From: Weissella muntiaci
Lineage (GTDB): Bacteria > Bacillota > Bacilli > Lactobacillales > Lactobacillaceae
NCBI RefSeq assembly: GCF_008107635.1
Contig: NZ_SDGZ01000015.1
Coordinates: forward strand, 62,001 to 126,000
Direction of reading: 5' to 3'
DNA length: 64,000 nucleotides
Shown: one piece after another, positions 1 through 10,058 of the stretch
Layout of the letters: each line of letters opens with the position of its first letter
Position numbering within the stretch: the stretch's first letter is position 1
Translations under genes and position numbers: made by a program
The notes under the pieces: generated by a model
What the model was told of the DNA's origin: nothing
The model's input: only the letters and a program-made list of their open reading frames with translations
Databases searched by the model: none

Positions 1-730
1 GTTGAACCTCTGCCAACATGTTTGGCGCATCATCATCTGCAACATCCAGCTCCATATCCCGTAGAATATGAAAACTCGAGACCCCCTTAACCGTATGCCC
101 CAAAAATAACTCATCAATAAATGCCTTAATTAACTCTTCCAGCAAAATGAACTGACCCGCTGACTCTGGAATGGCAACCACGCGCGGTAGGATTGCCGGT
201 ACTTGAACAATTGCCAAACGCTCTTGTCCACTCCGCTCCAATCGGACCACTAAATTAATGCTTTCCGATGCCAAAAACGGAAAAGGCCGTGTTTGATCGT
301 CAGCCATCGGCGTTAGAATTGGGAAGACCGACGTATGGAAATATGGTGCTAATTCACTTTTTTGCTGATTTGTTAATTCCTTAGCACTGAGGACGGTCAA
401 CCCATCCTTGTTTAGAGCTGGCAAAATCTCTTTATTAAGTAATTTATACTGAGCCTTAACCTGTTGCTCAGCCAAAGTTAGGACAGCTTTCAGTTGCTCC
501 TCAGGAGTTAAACCAGTTACATCCGCCTTATCCGTCACATGGCGCATTTGATATAATGACGCCACTCGCACTTGAAACCATTCATCCATATTTGACTGCG
601 TAATTGCCAAAAAGCGAGCACGTTCGTACAAAGGATTACTTTCATCCCGTGCCTCTTCCAACACACGTTCGTTGAATGCCAGCCAACTAATTTCACGATT
701 TGTATAGTATTCTGCCTTGATTTCTTCCAT
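1..730 (-). CDS. ppk: Polyphosphate kinase PPK1, N-terminal part (runs off the window)
   Basis: This gene would make the enzyme that polymerises the gamma-phosphate of ATP into inorganic polyphosphate. The translation begins MEEIKAEYYTNREISWLAFN and continues with NERVLEEARD, the typical start of the PPK1 N-terminal domain. About 243 codons are present; the phospholipase-D-like catalytic half with the autophosphorylated histidine lies outside the window. The ATG at 730 follows a purine-rich stretch (GGAAGGCGG) inside the end of ppx, four bases after the ppx stop, so the two genes form one operon and are probably translationally coupled. Synthesis (ppk) and breakdown (ppx) of polyphosphate are thus co-expressed. 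The family call is firm; completeness cannot be judged. Confidence 0.9.
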   Translation of the reverse strand, partial: MEEIKAEYYTNREISWLAFNERVLEEARDESNPLYERARFLAITQSNMDEWFQVRVASLYQMRHVTDKADVTGLTPEEQLKAVLTLAEQQVKAQYKLLNKEILPALNKDGLTVLSAKELTNQQKSELAPYFHTSVFPILTPMADDQTRPFPFLASESINLVVRLERSGQERLAIVQVPAILPRVVAIPESAGQFILLEELIKAFIDELFLGHTVKGVSSFHILRDMELDVADDDAPNMLAEVQ

Positions 731-734
731 TTTT

Positions 735-2219
735 TTAGACCGCCTTCCGTTTTAAGATAATTTGTCGGCCAAATATCTTCTCAAACAGATTCGCTTTCTC
801 TTCAAAAGTCCACTGCTCTAAATATAACTTTTCATGACTGTAACCAGTTAATTCAATCTCTTCATTCTTCATCGACACTGTAATCTTTGATATTTTTTGC
901 AAGCGACTATCATCCAATGCATCTGCCAGCCGTAATAATGCAGCTAATTTTATTACCTTAATCTGTGCCGATTCAGTCAAGCCTGTAACATTCTCCAGTG
1001 CAGCACCTGGCGTTTCGTAGGAATGATAGTGCGCAATCAGCGCCACCATGCGCATCTCCAGTGGTGTCAATCCATCAATCTCATCCGCTAGAATAATTGT
1101 TTCTGAGTTCTCATAGTGATGATATGAATTCAAATATGATCCCACATCATGCACCAAAGCAGCCACCTGTAACAATAATCGTGAACGTTTATCAAGTCCA
1201 TGGACCGCCTTCATTCGATCAAATAACTGTTCCGAAAAGTGTAGAACGGCCGCCTGATGTTTTGGCTCCACCTGAAAACGCCGACTCAATTCAAAGGCAT
1301 GTACCAATACCTCATCACCTGTTAACTGTCCCGTTTCATCTAATACAATTCCTGGCAAAATATGTTGCTGACTAATCCCAATCTGTCGAGCCTTGGTTGC
1401 TTTGACAAAACTTTCCATTAGAAGTAATTCCATCATGATGGTATCGGTTTGTACAGCAGTAAAATGATACTCGTTTACCCACTTCTGGCGCGGGTCATTC
1501 AAAATTCTTTGATTACTCTTCAAGAAATCTGCCGTATCAACAATCGGCATTGTAAGTGTTCGCTCCAAAGTCAATGATCCACTAACCAATAAAAGATCTG
1601 CTGCATCGAAGATCGGTAACAAATAATTGTAATCGGCTAACTTACTATTGATAAATTCACGGACAAGTCCTTCCAAATCTACGACTTCGTCTTCTAATTC
1701 CTCTAACTGACTTGCCAAACGAATTGGCCCCAAATTAATATTGCGGGTAAACTGAAGTTTTCCAGCAATATAATATCCCAGCGATAGACGCCCTGAACTC
1801 ATTGACATCAGAAATACTTTTTCATCAGCCTTTGGAAAGTTTTGATCACCGTACCGCATTGATGCTTGACCATAATACGCTTCCTGACTTGCACTAAGCC
1901 ACTCAACCTTCAATCCTGTTGCCTGCTGAATCCGCGCCGAAATATACATTGCATTTTGGGCGCTCGCTAATGAATATGCTCCCCAAACGTGAAAATGTTC
2001 TACATTATAATCTGCCAGTAATTGCTGAAAACGTAAGAGCATTTTGATCAAATAATTGATTTGCTCGTCCGCCGCATACCCAGCAACATAAATATCATTA
2101 TCCAGTGATATGGAATGATGCACCTTTTCGAGAACCTTACCAGACTTTTTATTTACGATCTGTAAATCAACACTCGTTGACCCAATTAATGCTACTCCCA
2201 GTAATACACTTTTAGCCAT
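735..2219 (-). CDS. ppx: Exopolyphosphatase, Ppx/GppA family with C-terminal HD domain
   Basis: The predicted enzyme releases terminal phosphate from polyphosphate or acts on pppGpp. The 494-residue protein opens with an actin-like Ppx/GppA domain (VALIGSTSVDLQIV near the start, MSMSSGRLSLGYY around residue 140). It ends in an HD-type domain whose LVHDVGSYLNS and IAHYHSYE stretches carry the metal-binding His/Asp residues. I chose the ATG at 2219 because GGAGGTG stands just before it; an upstream in-frame ATG at 2243 lacks such a site. It is the first gene of the ppx-ppk operon and has its own promoter. PPX and GppA activities cannot be separated by sequence alone. Confidence 0.85.
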   Translation of the reverse strand: MAKSVLLGVALIGSTSVDLQIVNKKSGKVLEKVHHSISLDNDIYVAGYAADEQINYLIKMLLRFQQLLADYNVEHFHVWGAYSLASAQNAMYISARIQQATGLKVEWLSASQEAYYGQASMRYGDQNFPKADEKVFLMSMSSGRLSLGYYIAGKLQFTRNINLGPIRLASQLEELEDEVVDLEGLVREFINSKLADYNYLLPIFDAADLLLVSGSLTLERTLTMPIVDTADFLKSNQRILNDPRQKWVNEYHFTAVQTDTIMMELLLMESFVKATKARQIGISQQHILPGIVLDETGQLTGDEVLVHAFELSRRFQVEPKHQAAVLHFSEQLFDRMKAVHGLDKRSRLLLQVAALVHDVGSYLNSYHHYENSETIILADEIDGLTPLEMRMVALIAHYHSYETPGAALENVTGLTESAQIKVIKLAALLRLADALDDSRLQKISKITVSMKNEEIELTGYSHEKLYLEQWTFEEKANLFEKIFGRQIILKRKAV

Positions 2220-2262
2220 CAAACCCACCTCCGTCCCGAACAATCGGATGCTTTTGTTGAAA

Positions 2263-2291
2263 ATTATACATGATTAAAGCGCTTTAGTTAA
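2263..2291 (-). promoter_or_regulatory. ppx-ppk promoter with palindrome in the spacer
   Basis: On the minus strand TTAACT (2286-2291) and TATAAT (2263-2268) are separated by exactly 17 bases, and TG stands just before the -10 box. The spacer holds the perfect 12-base palindrome TAAAGCGCTTTA (2275-2286), which resembles the core of a CcpA cre site. The promoter reads into ppx. Confidence 0.7.
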
Positions 2292-2353
2292 AAAATTAAT
2301 TGATGATCTTGGTTCAAGTCTAATTTACCACGTTGGCAGCATAAAATTTTTCA

Positions 2354-2390
2354 AATAAAAAACACCCATAGCATCAAATGCTACAGGTGT
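2354..2390 (-). terminator. rpoBC intrinsic terminator
   Basis: Just after the rpoC stop the minus strand forms ACACCTGTAGCAT-TTG-ATGCTATGGGTGT, a 13-bp stem with a mismatch and a wobble, followed by a T-rich run. It ends the rpoB-rpoC transcript before the ppx promoter. Confidence 0.85.
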
Positions 2391-2403
2391 TTCTTGATAA
2401 GTC

Positions 2404-5400
2404 TTACAAATTCATTGAACTTTCAATATCAGCAATTGATGGAATCTTTGTTCCTTCGTCAGCTGACGTTACAACGGGATCTGCAACAACTTTATCCATG
2501 ATTTGTTGATATTCCTTCATACCAGTTCCGGCAGGAATCAACTTACCAATGATAACGTTCTCCTTCAATCCAACCAGTGGATCGTGCTTTCCACGAATTG
2601 CTGCATCAGTCAAGACACGAGTAGTCTCTTGGAACGATGCGGCTGATAGGAATGAAGATGTTTCAAGTGAGGCCTTTGTAATTCCAAGCAAAACTGGACG
2701 AGCAGTTGCTGGCAAATTACCAGCAAGCAAAGTCTTAGCATTAGCTTCACGGAATTCAGCAATATCCATCAAAGCACCTGGAAGTAATTCAGTTTCACCT
2801 GGATCCATCACACGCACCTTACGGAGCATTTGACGAGCCATTACTTCAATATGCTTATCTGAAATATCGATACCTTGCAAACGATAAACTTGTTGTACAG
2901 AACGTACGATATAGTTTTCAGTTGCCAAAGTATCACGAACTTGAATCAATTCCTTTGGATCAATTGAACCATCATTCAAAGCTTCACCACGGTGAATCTG
3001 CTCACCTTCACCAACTGTCATACGAGCAGCGATTGGCAAAGTATAAGTTCGCGTATCCGTCTCACCTTGAATAGTAACTTCCTTAGTACGATCGGCTGGA
3101 TTTTCTTCGATTGCTGTAATCTCACCAGTAACCTCAGTAATATCAGCGCGACCCTTAGGGTTACGAGCTTCAAAGATTTCTTGAACACGAGGAAGTCCCA
3201 TTGTGATATCGTTACCACCGGCAACTCCACCCGTGTGGAAGTTACGCATAGTCAATTGTGTTCCGGGCTCACCGATTGATTGTGCAGCAACTGTACCAAC
3301 TGCTTCACCAACTTCGACAACATCACCAGTTGCCAAGTTACGACCGTAATCCATCACACAAACACCGTGCTCAGTGTTACAAGTAAATACTGAACGGATG
3401 TTAACTGTCTCGACACCGGCATTAACAATCGCCTTTGCCTTATCTTCATCGATCATTTCGTTATGAGCAACAATTACTTCACCGGTTTGTGGGTCAAGAA
3501 CTGACTTTTGTGCATAACGACCAAGAATACGATCATAAAGCTTTTCAACGACTTCGTTACCGTTCATGATTGCAGAAACATCCAAACCACGATCAGTTCC
3601 ACAGTCGATCTCACGAATGATAACATCTTGCGCAACGTCGACCAAACGACGAGTCAAGTAACCAGAATCGGCCGTCTTCAAGGCCGTATCAGTCATACCC
3701 TTACGAGCTCCGTGAGTTGAGAAGAACATTTCCAACACTGACAATCCTTCACGGAAGTTCGCGATGATTGGCAATTCCATGATCTTACCATTAGGTGCGG
3801 CCATCAAACCACGCATACCGGCAAGTTGGGTGAAGTTAGAGATATTACCACGCGCTCCTGAATCCGACATCATGAAGATATTGTTATCGGGCTCGAAGTG
3901 GCTAATCAATTCAGCAGTGATATCATCCTTGGCTTTGTTCCAAATATCAATAACACGCTCATAACGTTCAGCATCTGTAATCAATCCACGACGGAATTGC
4001 TTTGTAACCGTTGCAACTTGCTTGTGAGCTGCTTCAACGATTTCTGGCTTTTCCTTCAAGTCGGTAACATCAGACACACCAACCGTCAAACCTGACTTAG
4101 TTGACTCATCATAACCAAGATCTTTCATTCGATCTAGTAGCAATGATGTCTCAGTAACCTTATAGATCTTGTAGACAGCTGCAATGATATCTGACAAGTA
4201 ACCCTTCTTGAATGGTGGCAAAATTGCTGTATCAGCGAAGTAACCCTTGATATCAGTACCAGGCTCCATAAAGAAGCGGTCATCAATCTCACGCAAGTTT
4301 GCTTCTGTTGGCTCATTCAAGTATGGGAAGTCAACTGGCAAAATATCATTAAAGAATAACTTACCAACCGTAGTTGTCATGATTCTTGAACGTTGCTCAG
4401 CTGTAAATGGCTTCTCTGCAGGGAATGAAGAAGTTTGAATTCCAATTCGTGTGTGCAAGTGCACATACTTGTTTTGGAAGGCAGTTCTTGCTTCATTGAT
4501 ATCCTTGAAGACCATTCCTTCACCTTCACGACCAACTTCTTCAGTCGTTAGGTAGTAATTACCGATAACCATGTCTTGTGAAGGCGCAACGATCGGCTTA
4601 CCATCCTTAGGTGCCAAGATATGACCAGCGGCCAACATCAAAAGACGAGCTTCAGCTTGCGCTTCATCTGACAAAGGCAAGTGAATGGCCATTTGGTCAC
4701 CATCGAAATCGGCGTTATATGCTTCTGTAACCAATGGGTGCAGACGCATTGCTTTACCTGAAACCAAAACCGGCTCAAAGGCTTGAATTCCCAAACGGTG
4801 CAAGGTAGGTGCGCGATTCAAAAGAACTGGGTGTTCCTTAATTACATCTTCCAAGACATCCATTACGTCATCGTCACGACGATCAATCTTACGCTTTGCG
4901 GCACGAATGTTACCAGCAAAATCACGTGCAACCAGCTCCTTCATGATAAATGGACGGAACAATTCCATTGCCATCTGACGAGGCAATCCCATTTGATTCA
5001 TCTTCAAGAATGGTCCAACATCAATAACTGAACGACCAGAATAATCAACACGCTTTCCAAGCAAGTTCTGACGGAAACGTCCTTGCTTACCCTTTAGCAT
5101 GTGTGACAAAGACTTTAGTGGACGGTTACCAGGACCGGTAACTGGACGACCACGACGACCATTGTCAACCAAAGCATCAACGGCTTCTTGCAGCATCCGC
5201 TTTTCGTTTTGCACGATAATTCCAGGTGCATTCAATTCCAACAAACGCTTCAAACGGTTGTTACGGTTGATAACACGACGATACAAATCATTCAAATCGG
5301 ATGTGGCGAAACGACCACCTTCCAGTTGAACCATTGGACGCAAGTCAGGTGGAATAATTGGAATAACATCCATCACCATCCATGCTGGCTTGTTCCCAGA

Positions 5401-6063
5401 CTTAACGAAAGCCTCAATAATATCCAAACGACGTACGGCACGAACACGCTTTTGACCAGTAGCTTCGCGGAGCTCAGCCTTCAGCTCGTCAACTTGCTTT
5501 TCCAAGTCAACGTTTGCCAACAAAGCTTTAACTGCTTCCGCTCCCATACCGGCCTCGAACTTTGAACCGTGCTCAGCCTTCAACTCGCGATATTCGCGCT
5601 CTGAAAGGAGTTGTTTCTCAACTAATGACAAACCAGCTTCAGGCTCAACGTAAGTTACGACGTAAGAAGCAAAATAGATAATCTCTTCAAGTGATCGTGG
5701 TGACATGTCCAAGACCAATCCCATACGTGATGGAATTCCCTTGAAGTACCAGATATGTGAAACTGGTGCAGCCAATTCGATGTGTCCCATCCGCTCACGG
5801 CGAACTTTAGCTGAAGTAACTTCAACTCCACAACGGTCACAAACAATCCCCTTATAACGGATCCGCTTGTACTTTCCACAAGCACATTCGTAATCCTTGG
5901 TAGGACCAAAGATACGTTCATCAAATAGTCCGTCCTTCTCAGGCTTTAAAGTACGGTAATTGATAGTCTCAGGCTTTTTAACTTCACCATAAGACCAAGA
6001 GCGAATCTTGTCTGGACTTGCTAGACCGATTTGCATGCTTTCAAACTTATTGACATCAATCAA
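2404..6063 (-). CDS. rpoC: DNA-directed RNA polymerase subunit beta-prime
   Basis: This is the large catalytic subunit of RNA polymerase, about 1219 residues. Counting from the chosen start (M)[19 protein letters not shown], the first zinc site is intact (C60, C62, C75, C78) and the catalytic NADFDGD motif is near residue 450. I favour the TTG at 6063 because AAAGGGG precedes it by 8 bases and family members start with MIDVNKF; a GTG at 6102 would add 13 residues. The second zinc site is odd: three cysteines are present but the last one of the Cx6CxxC part is Asp ([13 protein letters not shown]905). It follows rpoB after a 126-base gap holding a long inverted repeat. Confidence 0.97.
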   Translation of the reverse strand: MIDVNKFESMQIGLASPDKIRSWSYGEVKKPETINYRTLKPEKDGLFDERIFGPTKDYECACGKYKRIRYKGIVCDRCGVEVTSAKVRRERMGHIELAAPVSHIWYFKGIPSRMGLVLDMSPRSLEEIIYFASYVVTYVEPEAGLSLVEKQLLSEREYRELKAEHGSKFEAGMGAEAVKALLANVDLEKQVDELKAELREATGQKRVRAVRRLDIIEAFVKSGNKPAWMVMDVIPIIPPDLRPMVQLEGGRFATSDLNDLYRRVINRNNRLKRLLELNAPGIIVQNEKRMLQEAVDALVDNGRRGRPVTGPGNRPLKSLSHMLKGKQGRFRQNLLGKRVDYSGRSVIDVGPFLKMNQMGLPRQMAMELFRPFIMKELVARDFAGNIRAAKRKIDRRDDDVMDVLEDVIKEHPVLLNRAPTLHRLGIQAFEPVLVSGKAMRLHPLVTEAYNADFDGDQMAIHLPLSDEAQAEARLLMLAAGHILAPKDGKPIVAPSQDMVIGNYYLTTEEVGREGEGMVFKDINEARTAFQNKYVHLHTRIGIQTSSFPAEKPFTAEQRSRIMTTTVGKLFFNDILPVDFPYLNEPTEANLREIDDRFFMEPGTDIKGYFADTAILPPFKKGYLSDIIAAVYKIYKVTETSLLLDRMKDLGYDESTKSGLTVGVSDVTDLKEKPEIVEAAHKQVATVTKQFRRGLITDAERYERVIDIWNKAKDDITAELISHFEPDNNIFMMSDSGARGNISNFTQLAGMRGLMAAPNGKIMELPIIANFREGLSVLEMFFSTHGARKGMTDTALKTADSGYLTRRLVDVAQDVIIREIDCGTDRGLDVSAIMNGNEVVEKLYDRILGRYAQKSVLDPQTGEVIVAHNEMIDEDKAKAIVNAGVETVNIRSVFTCNTEHGVCVMDYGRNLATGDVVEVGEAVGTVAAQSIGEPGTQLTMRNFHTGGVAGGNDITMGLPRVQEIFEARNPKGRADITEVTGEITAIEENPADRTKEVTIQGETDTRTYTLPIAARMTVGEGEQIHRGEALNDGSIDPKELIQVRDTLATENYIVRSVQQVYRLQGIDISDKHIEVMARQMLRKVRVMDPGETELLPGALMDIAEFREANAKTLLAGNLPATARPVLLGITKASLETSSFLSAASFQETTRVLTDAAIRGKHDPLVGLKENVIIGKLIPAGTGMKEYQQIMDKVVADPVVTSADEGTKIPSIADIESSMNL

Positions 6064-6106
6064 CGGCTTGACCCCTTTCGTTCTTCCTCTATGTTCAACC
6101 ACTGAC

Positions 6107-6165
6107 GCCTAAACGGGTGTTGATTAGCCATGATTCATTCCTGTCCAATCAACACCCGCCTAGGC
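6107..6165 (-). repeat. Inverted repeat in the rpoB-rpoC intergenic region
   Basis: Arms 6107-6125 and 6147-6165 match over 19 bp with two adjacent mismatches; the inner 12 bp (CGGGTGTTGATT and its complement) pair perfectly around a 21-base loop. No T-run follows on either strand, so it is not an intrinsic terminator. It may be a processing or stability element between the two cistrons. Confidence 0.75.
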
Positions 6166-6189
6166 GAGCGTGGTATTTACTACTTTTTA

Positions 6190-9100
6190 TTAATCTTCAA
6201 TCTTAATAACTGGTTCAGTTGAAGGCTTTGGCGTCTCATCTGAATTGTTAAATGATTCTGCTAGGCGTTCCGCACCGGCTTGAGCATTTTCAATATTTTC
6301 AACTGAATCATCCTCATCCATATCACGTAACTCGATTTCGCGTTCTTCAACATCAAGAACCTTCATATCTAATCCTAGCGCTTGTAGTTCCTTGACCAAA
6401 ACACGGAATGATTCTGGCACTCCTGGCTTTGGAATTTGTTCACCCTTAACGATAGCCTCGTAGGTCTTTACACGTCCGACAACATCATCTGACTTATAAG
6501 TCAAAATTTCTTGCAAGGTATGTGCAGCTCCATAAGCTTCAAGGGCCCAAACTTCCATTTCACCGAAACGTTGTCCACCGAACTGAGCTTTACCACCCAA
6601 AGGTTGTTGTGTAACCAATGAGTAAGGTCCGATTGAACGGGCGTGAATCTTGTCATCAACCATGTGGGCTAGCTTCATATAGTGCATGATTCCAACCGCA
6701 ACACGCTTGTCAAAGGCTTCACCAGTTCGACCATCATACAAAACAGACTTACCATCAGCTGGCAATCCGGCTTCGTTAATTGCTTCCCAGATATCAGTAT
6801 CACGCGCCCCATCAAAGACAGGTGAAGCGATGTGAATACCAAGCTCACGAGCAGCCATTCCCAAATGCAATTCAAGCACTTGACCGATATTCATACGAGA
6901 AGGCACACCCATTGGTGACAACATAATGTCAATTGGCGTTCCATCAGGCATAAATGGCATGTCTTCTGAAGGTACAATCACTGAAACCGTACCCTTGTTA
7001 CCATGACGACCGGCCATCTTATCACCAACTTGAATCTTACGACGTTGAGCGATATAGACACGAACCATCATGTTCACACCTGGTGACAATTCATCCCCGT
7101 TCTCACGAGTAAAGATCCGTACGTCTTGAACAACTCCGCCACCACCGTGTGGTACACGAAGTGAAGTATCACGAACTTCACGGGCCTTCTCACCAAAGAT
7201 GGCATGTAGCAAACGCTCTTCAGCTGAAAGCTCAGTCACACCCTTAGGCGTAACTTTACCAACTAAGATGTCACCATCATCAACTTCAGCACCAATGCGG
7301 ATAATTCCACGTTCATCCAAGTTCTTCAACTGATCTTCACCAGTATTTGGAATCTCACGAGTAAACTCTTCAGGGCCAAGTTTTGTATCACGCGCCTCAG
7401 TTTCGTATTCCTCAATATGAATTGAAGTATAAACATCTTCGCGGATCAAACGTTCATTAATGATAATGGCATCTTCGAAGTTATATCCTTGCCAAGTCAT
7501 GAAGGCAACCAATGGGTTTTGACCCAAGGCCAATTCACCTTGTTCCATTGAAGGACCATCAGCCAAAACTTCATCAGCATCAACTTGATCCCCAACACTG
7601 ACGATTGGACGTTGGTTATAATTCTTACCAGCATTTGAACGACGGAACTTCATTAGATTGTACTTATCTAGTGAACCATCCTCACGACGAACGCGAATTT
7701 GACGGCCATCAACATATTCAACTGTACCAGGATAGGCAGCGATAATTGCCACACCAGCATCATGGGCAGCCTTATATTCAATTCCCGTACCAATCAATGG
7801 TGCGTGTGGATCAATCAAAGGAACCGCTTGACGTTGCATGTTGGCTCCCATCAAGGCACGATTAGAATCATCGTTTTCCAAGAAAGGAATTGCAGCCGTG
7901 GCAACGGCAACCATTTGCTTAGGTGAAACATCCATGTAATCAACTTGATCAATTGTTACTTCGATGTTGTCATCACCCTTACGAGCCAAAACAGTCTCAG
8001 TAGCAAACGATCCGTCTTCATTTAACACAGAATTACCTTGCGCCACGATGTAGTTATCTTCTTCATCGGCAGTTAAGTAATCGATCTTATCAGTAACCTT
8101 ATGAGTATCCCAATCAACACGTCGGTATGGTGTCTCAATGAAACCATACTTGTTAACGCGACCATATGTGGCCAATGAATTAATCAATCCAATATTAGGT
8201 CCTTCAGGTGTTTCGATTGGATCCATACGACCATAGTGTGTATAGTGAACGTCTCGGACTTCATATCCGGCACGGTCACGAGTCAAACCACCAGGTCCAA
8301 GGGCTGAAAGACGACGCTTATTAGTCAACTCACCCAATGGGTTGGTTTGATCCATGAACTGTGAAAGTTGTGATGAACCAAAGAATTCTTTAACAGCCGC
8401 CACGATTGGACGAATGTTAATCAATTGTTGTGGTGTCACAGTTTCAGCATCCTGAATTGACATCCGTTCGCGAACAACACGTTCCATCCGGCTCAAACCG
8501 ATTCGGAAAGTATTTTGTAGTAATTCACCAACACGACGAATACGACGGTTACCCAAATGATCGATATCATCTGTTGAACCAAGTCCCAATTGTAGATTCA
8601 AGAAATAATTCAAACCTGCAATAATATCAGCCGGCTTAACCGTCCGAGTTGTTGCTGGAATATGACCATTACCAATTACTGGCAAAGTCTTCTCAGGATC
8701 TTCGGGGCTTTCAACCAAGATTGTTTGAAGCACCATTGGCTCTGTTACAACTGCTTGGTCGTTTGGTGTATATGTCATCGTCTTGAAGTCTTCGCGATCC
8801 AAGTATGGTGCCAAATCGCCCATGACCTTCTTATCAATCACAGTTCCCTTAGCAGCAATGACTTCACCAGTCTCAGGATCAGCCAATGTCTCGCCCAAAG
8901 TCAAACCAAGCAAACGCGTCTTCAACGACAACTTCTTGTTGATCTTATAACGACCAACTGGTGCCAAATCGTAACGCTTTGGATCGAAGAAACGTGCCGT
9001 CAACAAGGCACGTGATGAATCCGCCGTCTTAGGTTCTCCTGGACGCAGACGCTCATAAATATCCTTCAAGGCTTCTTCTGTTCGTGAATCAGTTGGATCC

Positions 9101-9783
9101 TTATGAACATCCTTTTCCAAAGTTAGCATCAATGAGTCATAGTTCTCACCCAAGATTTGCAATACTTCTGAATCAGATTCGTAACCCAAGGCACGAACAA
9201 GTTCCGTTACAGGAAGCTTACGCGTACGATCAATTCGTACGTAGCTTAGGCCTTTAGCATCCGTTTCGAATTCTAGCCAAGCTCCCCGATTAGGAATAAA
9301 AGTTGTTCCATATGAAGGGCGACCATTCTTATCTAGTTCTTCACTGTAGTAAACCCCTGGTGAACGAACAAGTTGTGAAACAATTACTCGTTCCGCTCCA
9401 TTAATAATGAAGGTTCCTGATGGTGTCATTAATGGGAAATCGCCAAAAAAGACATCTTGAGACTTGATTTCACCAGTTTCCTGGTTCGTCAAGCGCAAAG
9501 TAACGTGCAATGGTGCTGAGAAGTTAGCATCGTGATTCCGCGCTTCTTCAACACTGTACTTAGGCTCTTGCAACTTATAGTCAACAAATTCTAAAGATAA
9601 CTTCCCCTGGAAATCTTCAATTGGCAAGATGTCCATGAACACCTCACGCAATCCTTCATCCAAAAAGCCATTGTATGAGTCCGTTTGGATCTCAATCAAA
9701 TTAGGCAAATCAAGGACTTCCTTGATGCGTGCATAACTGCGACGAGTACGGTGCTTACCGTATTTAACTAGCGTACCTACCAA
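6190..9783 (-). CDS. rpoB: DNA-directed RNA polymerase subunit beta
   Basis: This is the second large RNA polymerase subunit, about 1197 residues. Characteristic blocks include [20 protein letters not shown] at the start, the rifampicin-pocket cluster [20 protein letters not shown] around residues 470-490, and [12 protein letters not shown] near residue 930. The TTG at 9783 is preferred: GAGGTG lies six bases upstream and homologues begin at this position, whereas the GTG three codons earlier overlaps that ribosome binding site. The pocket has Asn (residue 488) where E. coli has His526. The gene is preceded by a structured leader RNA and followed by rpoC. Confidence 0.97.
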   Translation of the reverse strand: MVGTLVKYGKHRTRRSYARIKEVLDLPNLIEIQTDSYNGFLDEGLREVFMDILPIEDFQGKLSLEFVDYKLQEPKYSVEEARNHDANFSAPLHVTLRLTNQETGEIKSQDVFFGDFPLMTPSGTFIINGAERVIVSQLVRSPGVYYSEELDKNGRPSYGTTFIPNRGAWLEFETDAKGLSYVRIDRTRKLPVTELVRALGYESDSEVLQILGENYDSLMLTLEKDVHKDPTDSRTEEALKDIYERLRPGEPKTADSSRALLTARFFDPKRYDLAPVGRYKINKKLSLKTRLLGLTLGETLADPETGEVIAAKGTVIDKKVMGDLAPYLDREDFKTMTYTPNDQAVVTEPMVLQTILVESPEDPEKTLPVIGNGHIPATTRTVKPADIIAGLNYFLNLQLGLGSTDDIDHLGNRRIRRVGELLQNTFRIGLSRMERVVRERMSIQDAETVTPQQLINIRPIVAAVKEFFGSSQLSQFMDQTNPLGELTNKRRLSALGPGGLTRDRAGYEVRDVHYTHYGRMDPIETPEGPNIGLINSLATYGRVNKYGFIETPYRRVDWDTHKVTDKIDYLTADEEDNYIVAQGNSVLNEDGSFATETVLARKGDDNIEVTIDQVDYMDVSPKQMVAVATAAIPFLENDDSNRALMGANMQRQAVPLIDPHAPLIGTGIEYKAAHDAGVAIIAAYPGTVEYVDGRQIRVRREDGSLDKYNLMKFRRSNAGKNYNQRPIVSVGDQVDADEVLADGPSMEQGELALGQNPLVAFMTWQGYNFEDAIIINERLIREDVYTSIHIEEYETEARDTKLGPEEFTREIPNTGEDQLKNLDERGIIRIGAEVDDGDILVGKVTPKGVTELSAEERLLHAIFGEKAREVRDTSLRVPHGGGGVVQDVRIFTRENGDELSPGVNMMVRVYIAQRRKIQVGDKMAGRHGNKGTVSVIVPSEDMPFMPDGTPIDIMLSPMGVPSRMNIGQVLELHLGMAARELGIHIASPVFDGARDTDIWEAINEAGLPADGKSVLYDGRTGEAFDKRVAVGIMHYMKLAHMVDDKIHARSIGPYSLVTQQPLGGKAQFGGQRFGEMEVWALEAYGAAHTLQEILTYKSDDVVGRVKTYEAIVKGEQIPKPGVPESFRVLVKELQALGLDMKVLDVEEREIELRDMDEDDSVENIENAQAGAERLAESFNNSDETPKPSTEPVIKIED

Positions 9784-9886
9784 GTTTTCCACCTCACTTT
9801 GATTTGGCGCAAACTGTGCATCCCGATATATTACAATTCTCTAACAATTACGTTACAAAGCACTATAATTACCGGTTTTTACGTGC

Positions 9887-9976
9887 AAAAAAGACAACAG
9901 CACTTCCTTGAAGAAAATCCCGTCGTCCTTCTATGCAGGCTTTCAGGGACAATATTTCCTGTCTGCCGTTGTCTTA
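9887..9976 (-). ncRNA. rpoB leader RNA, probably the Lacto-rpoB motif
   Basis: About 100 bases upstream of rpoB the minus strand holds a 90-base element. Its outer arms AAGACAACGGCA (9964-9975) and TGCTGTTGTCTT pair over 12 bases with one mismatch, enclosing GACAGG and GGACGACGGG stretches, and the element ends in TTTTTT. A structured RNA of this kind, always 5' of rpoB, is known from lactic acid bacteria as the Lacto-rpoB motif. The T-run after the closing stem would also let it work as an attenuator. The family assignment rests on position and form only. Confidence 0.65.
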
Positions 9977-10005
9977 TACACAATTAAACTAATTTCCAGT
10001 ATATT

Positions 10006-10050
10006 ATAAAAACCCGTGATAAGCAAGTGTTTTTCACTTTAATATCACGG
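10006..10050 (-). terminator. clpC intrinsic terminator
   Basis: The minus strand reads CCGTGATA, an inner AAAGTG/CACTT pairing, then TATCACGG and GTTTTTAT. It lies immediately after the clpC stop and separates the ctsR-clpC operon from the rpoB leader. Confidence 0.85.
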
Positions 10051-10058
10051 ATCATCTA

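Noticed and set aside
6107-6165. Intrinsic terminator between rpoB and rpoC
   Set aside because: The stem is strong but no T-run follows on either strand, and termination here would cut off rpoC.
2549-9015. Plus-strand frames of 60-125 codons inside rpoB and rpoC
   Set aside because: All are antisense to strongly conserved genes and lack ribosome binding sites and recognisable products.
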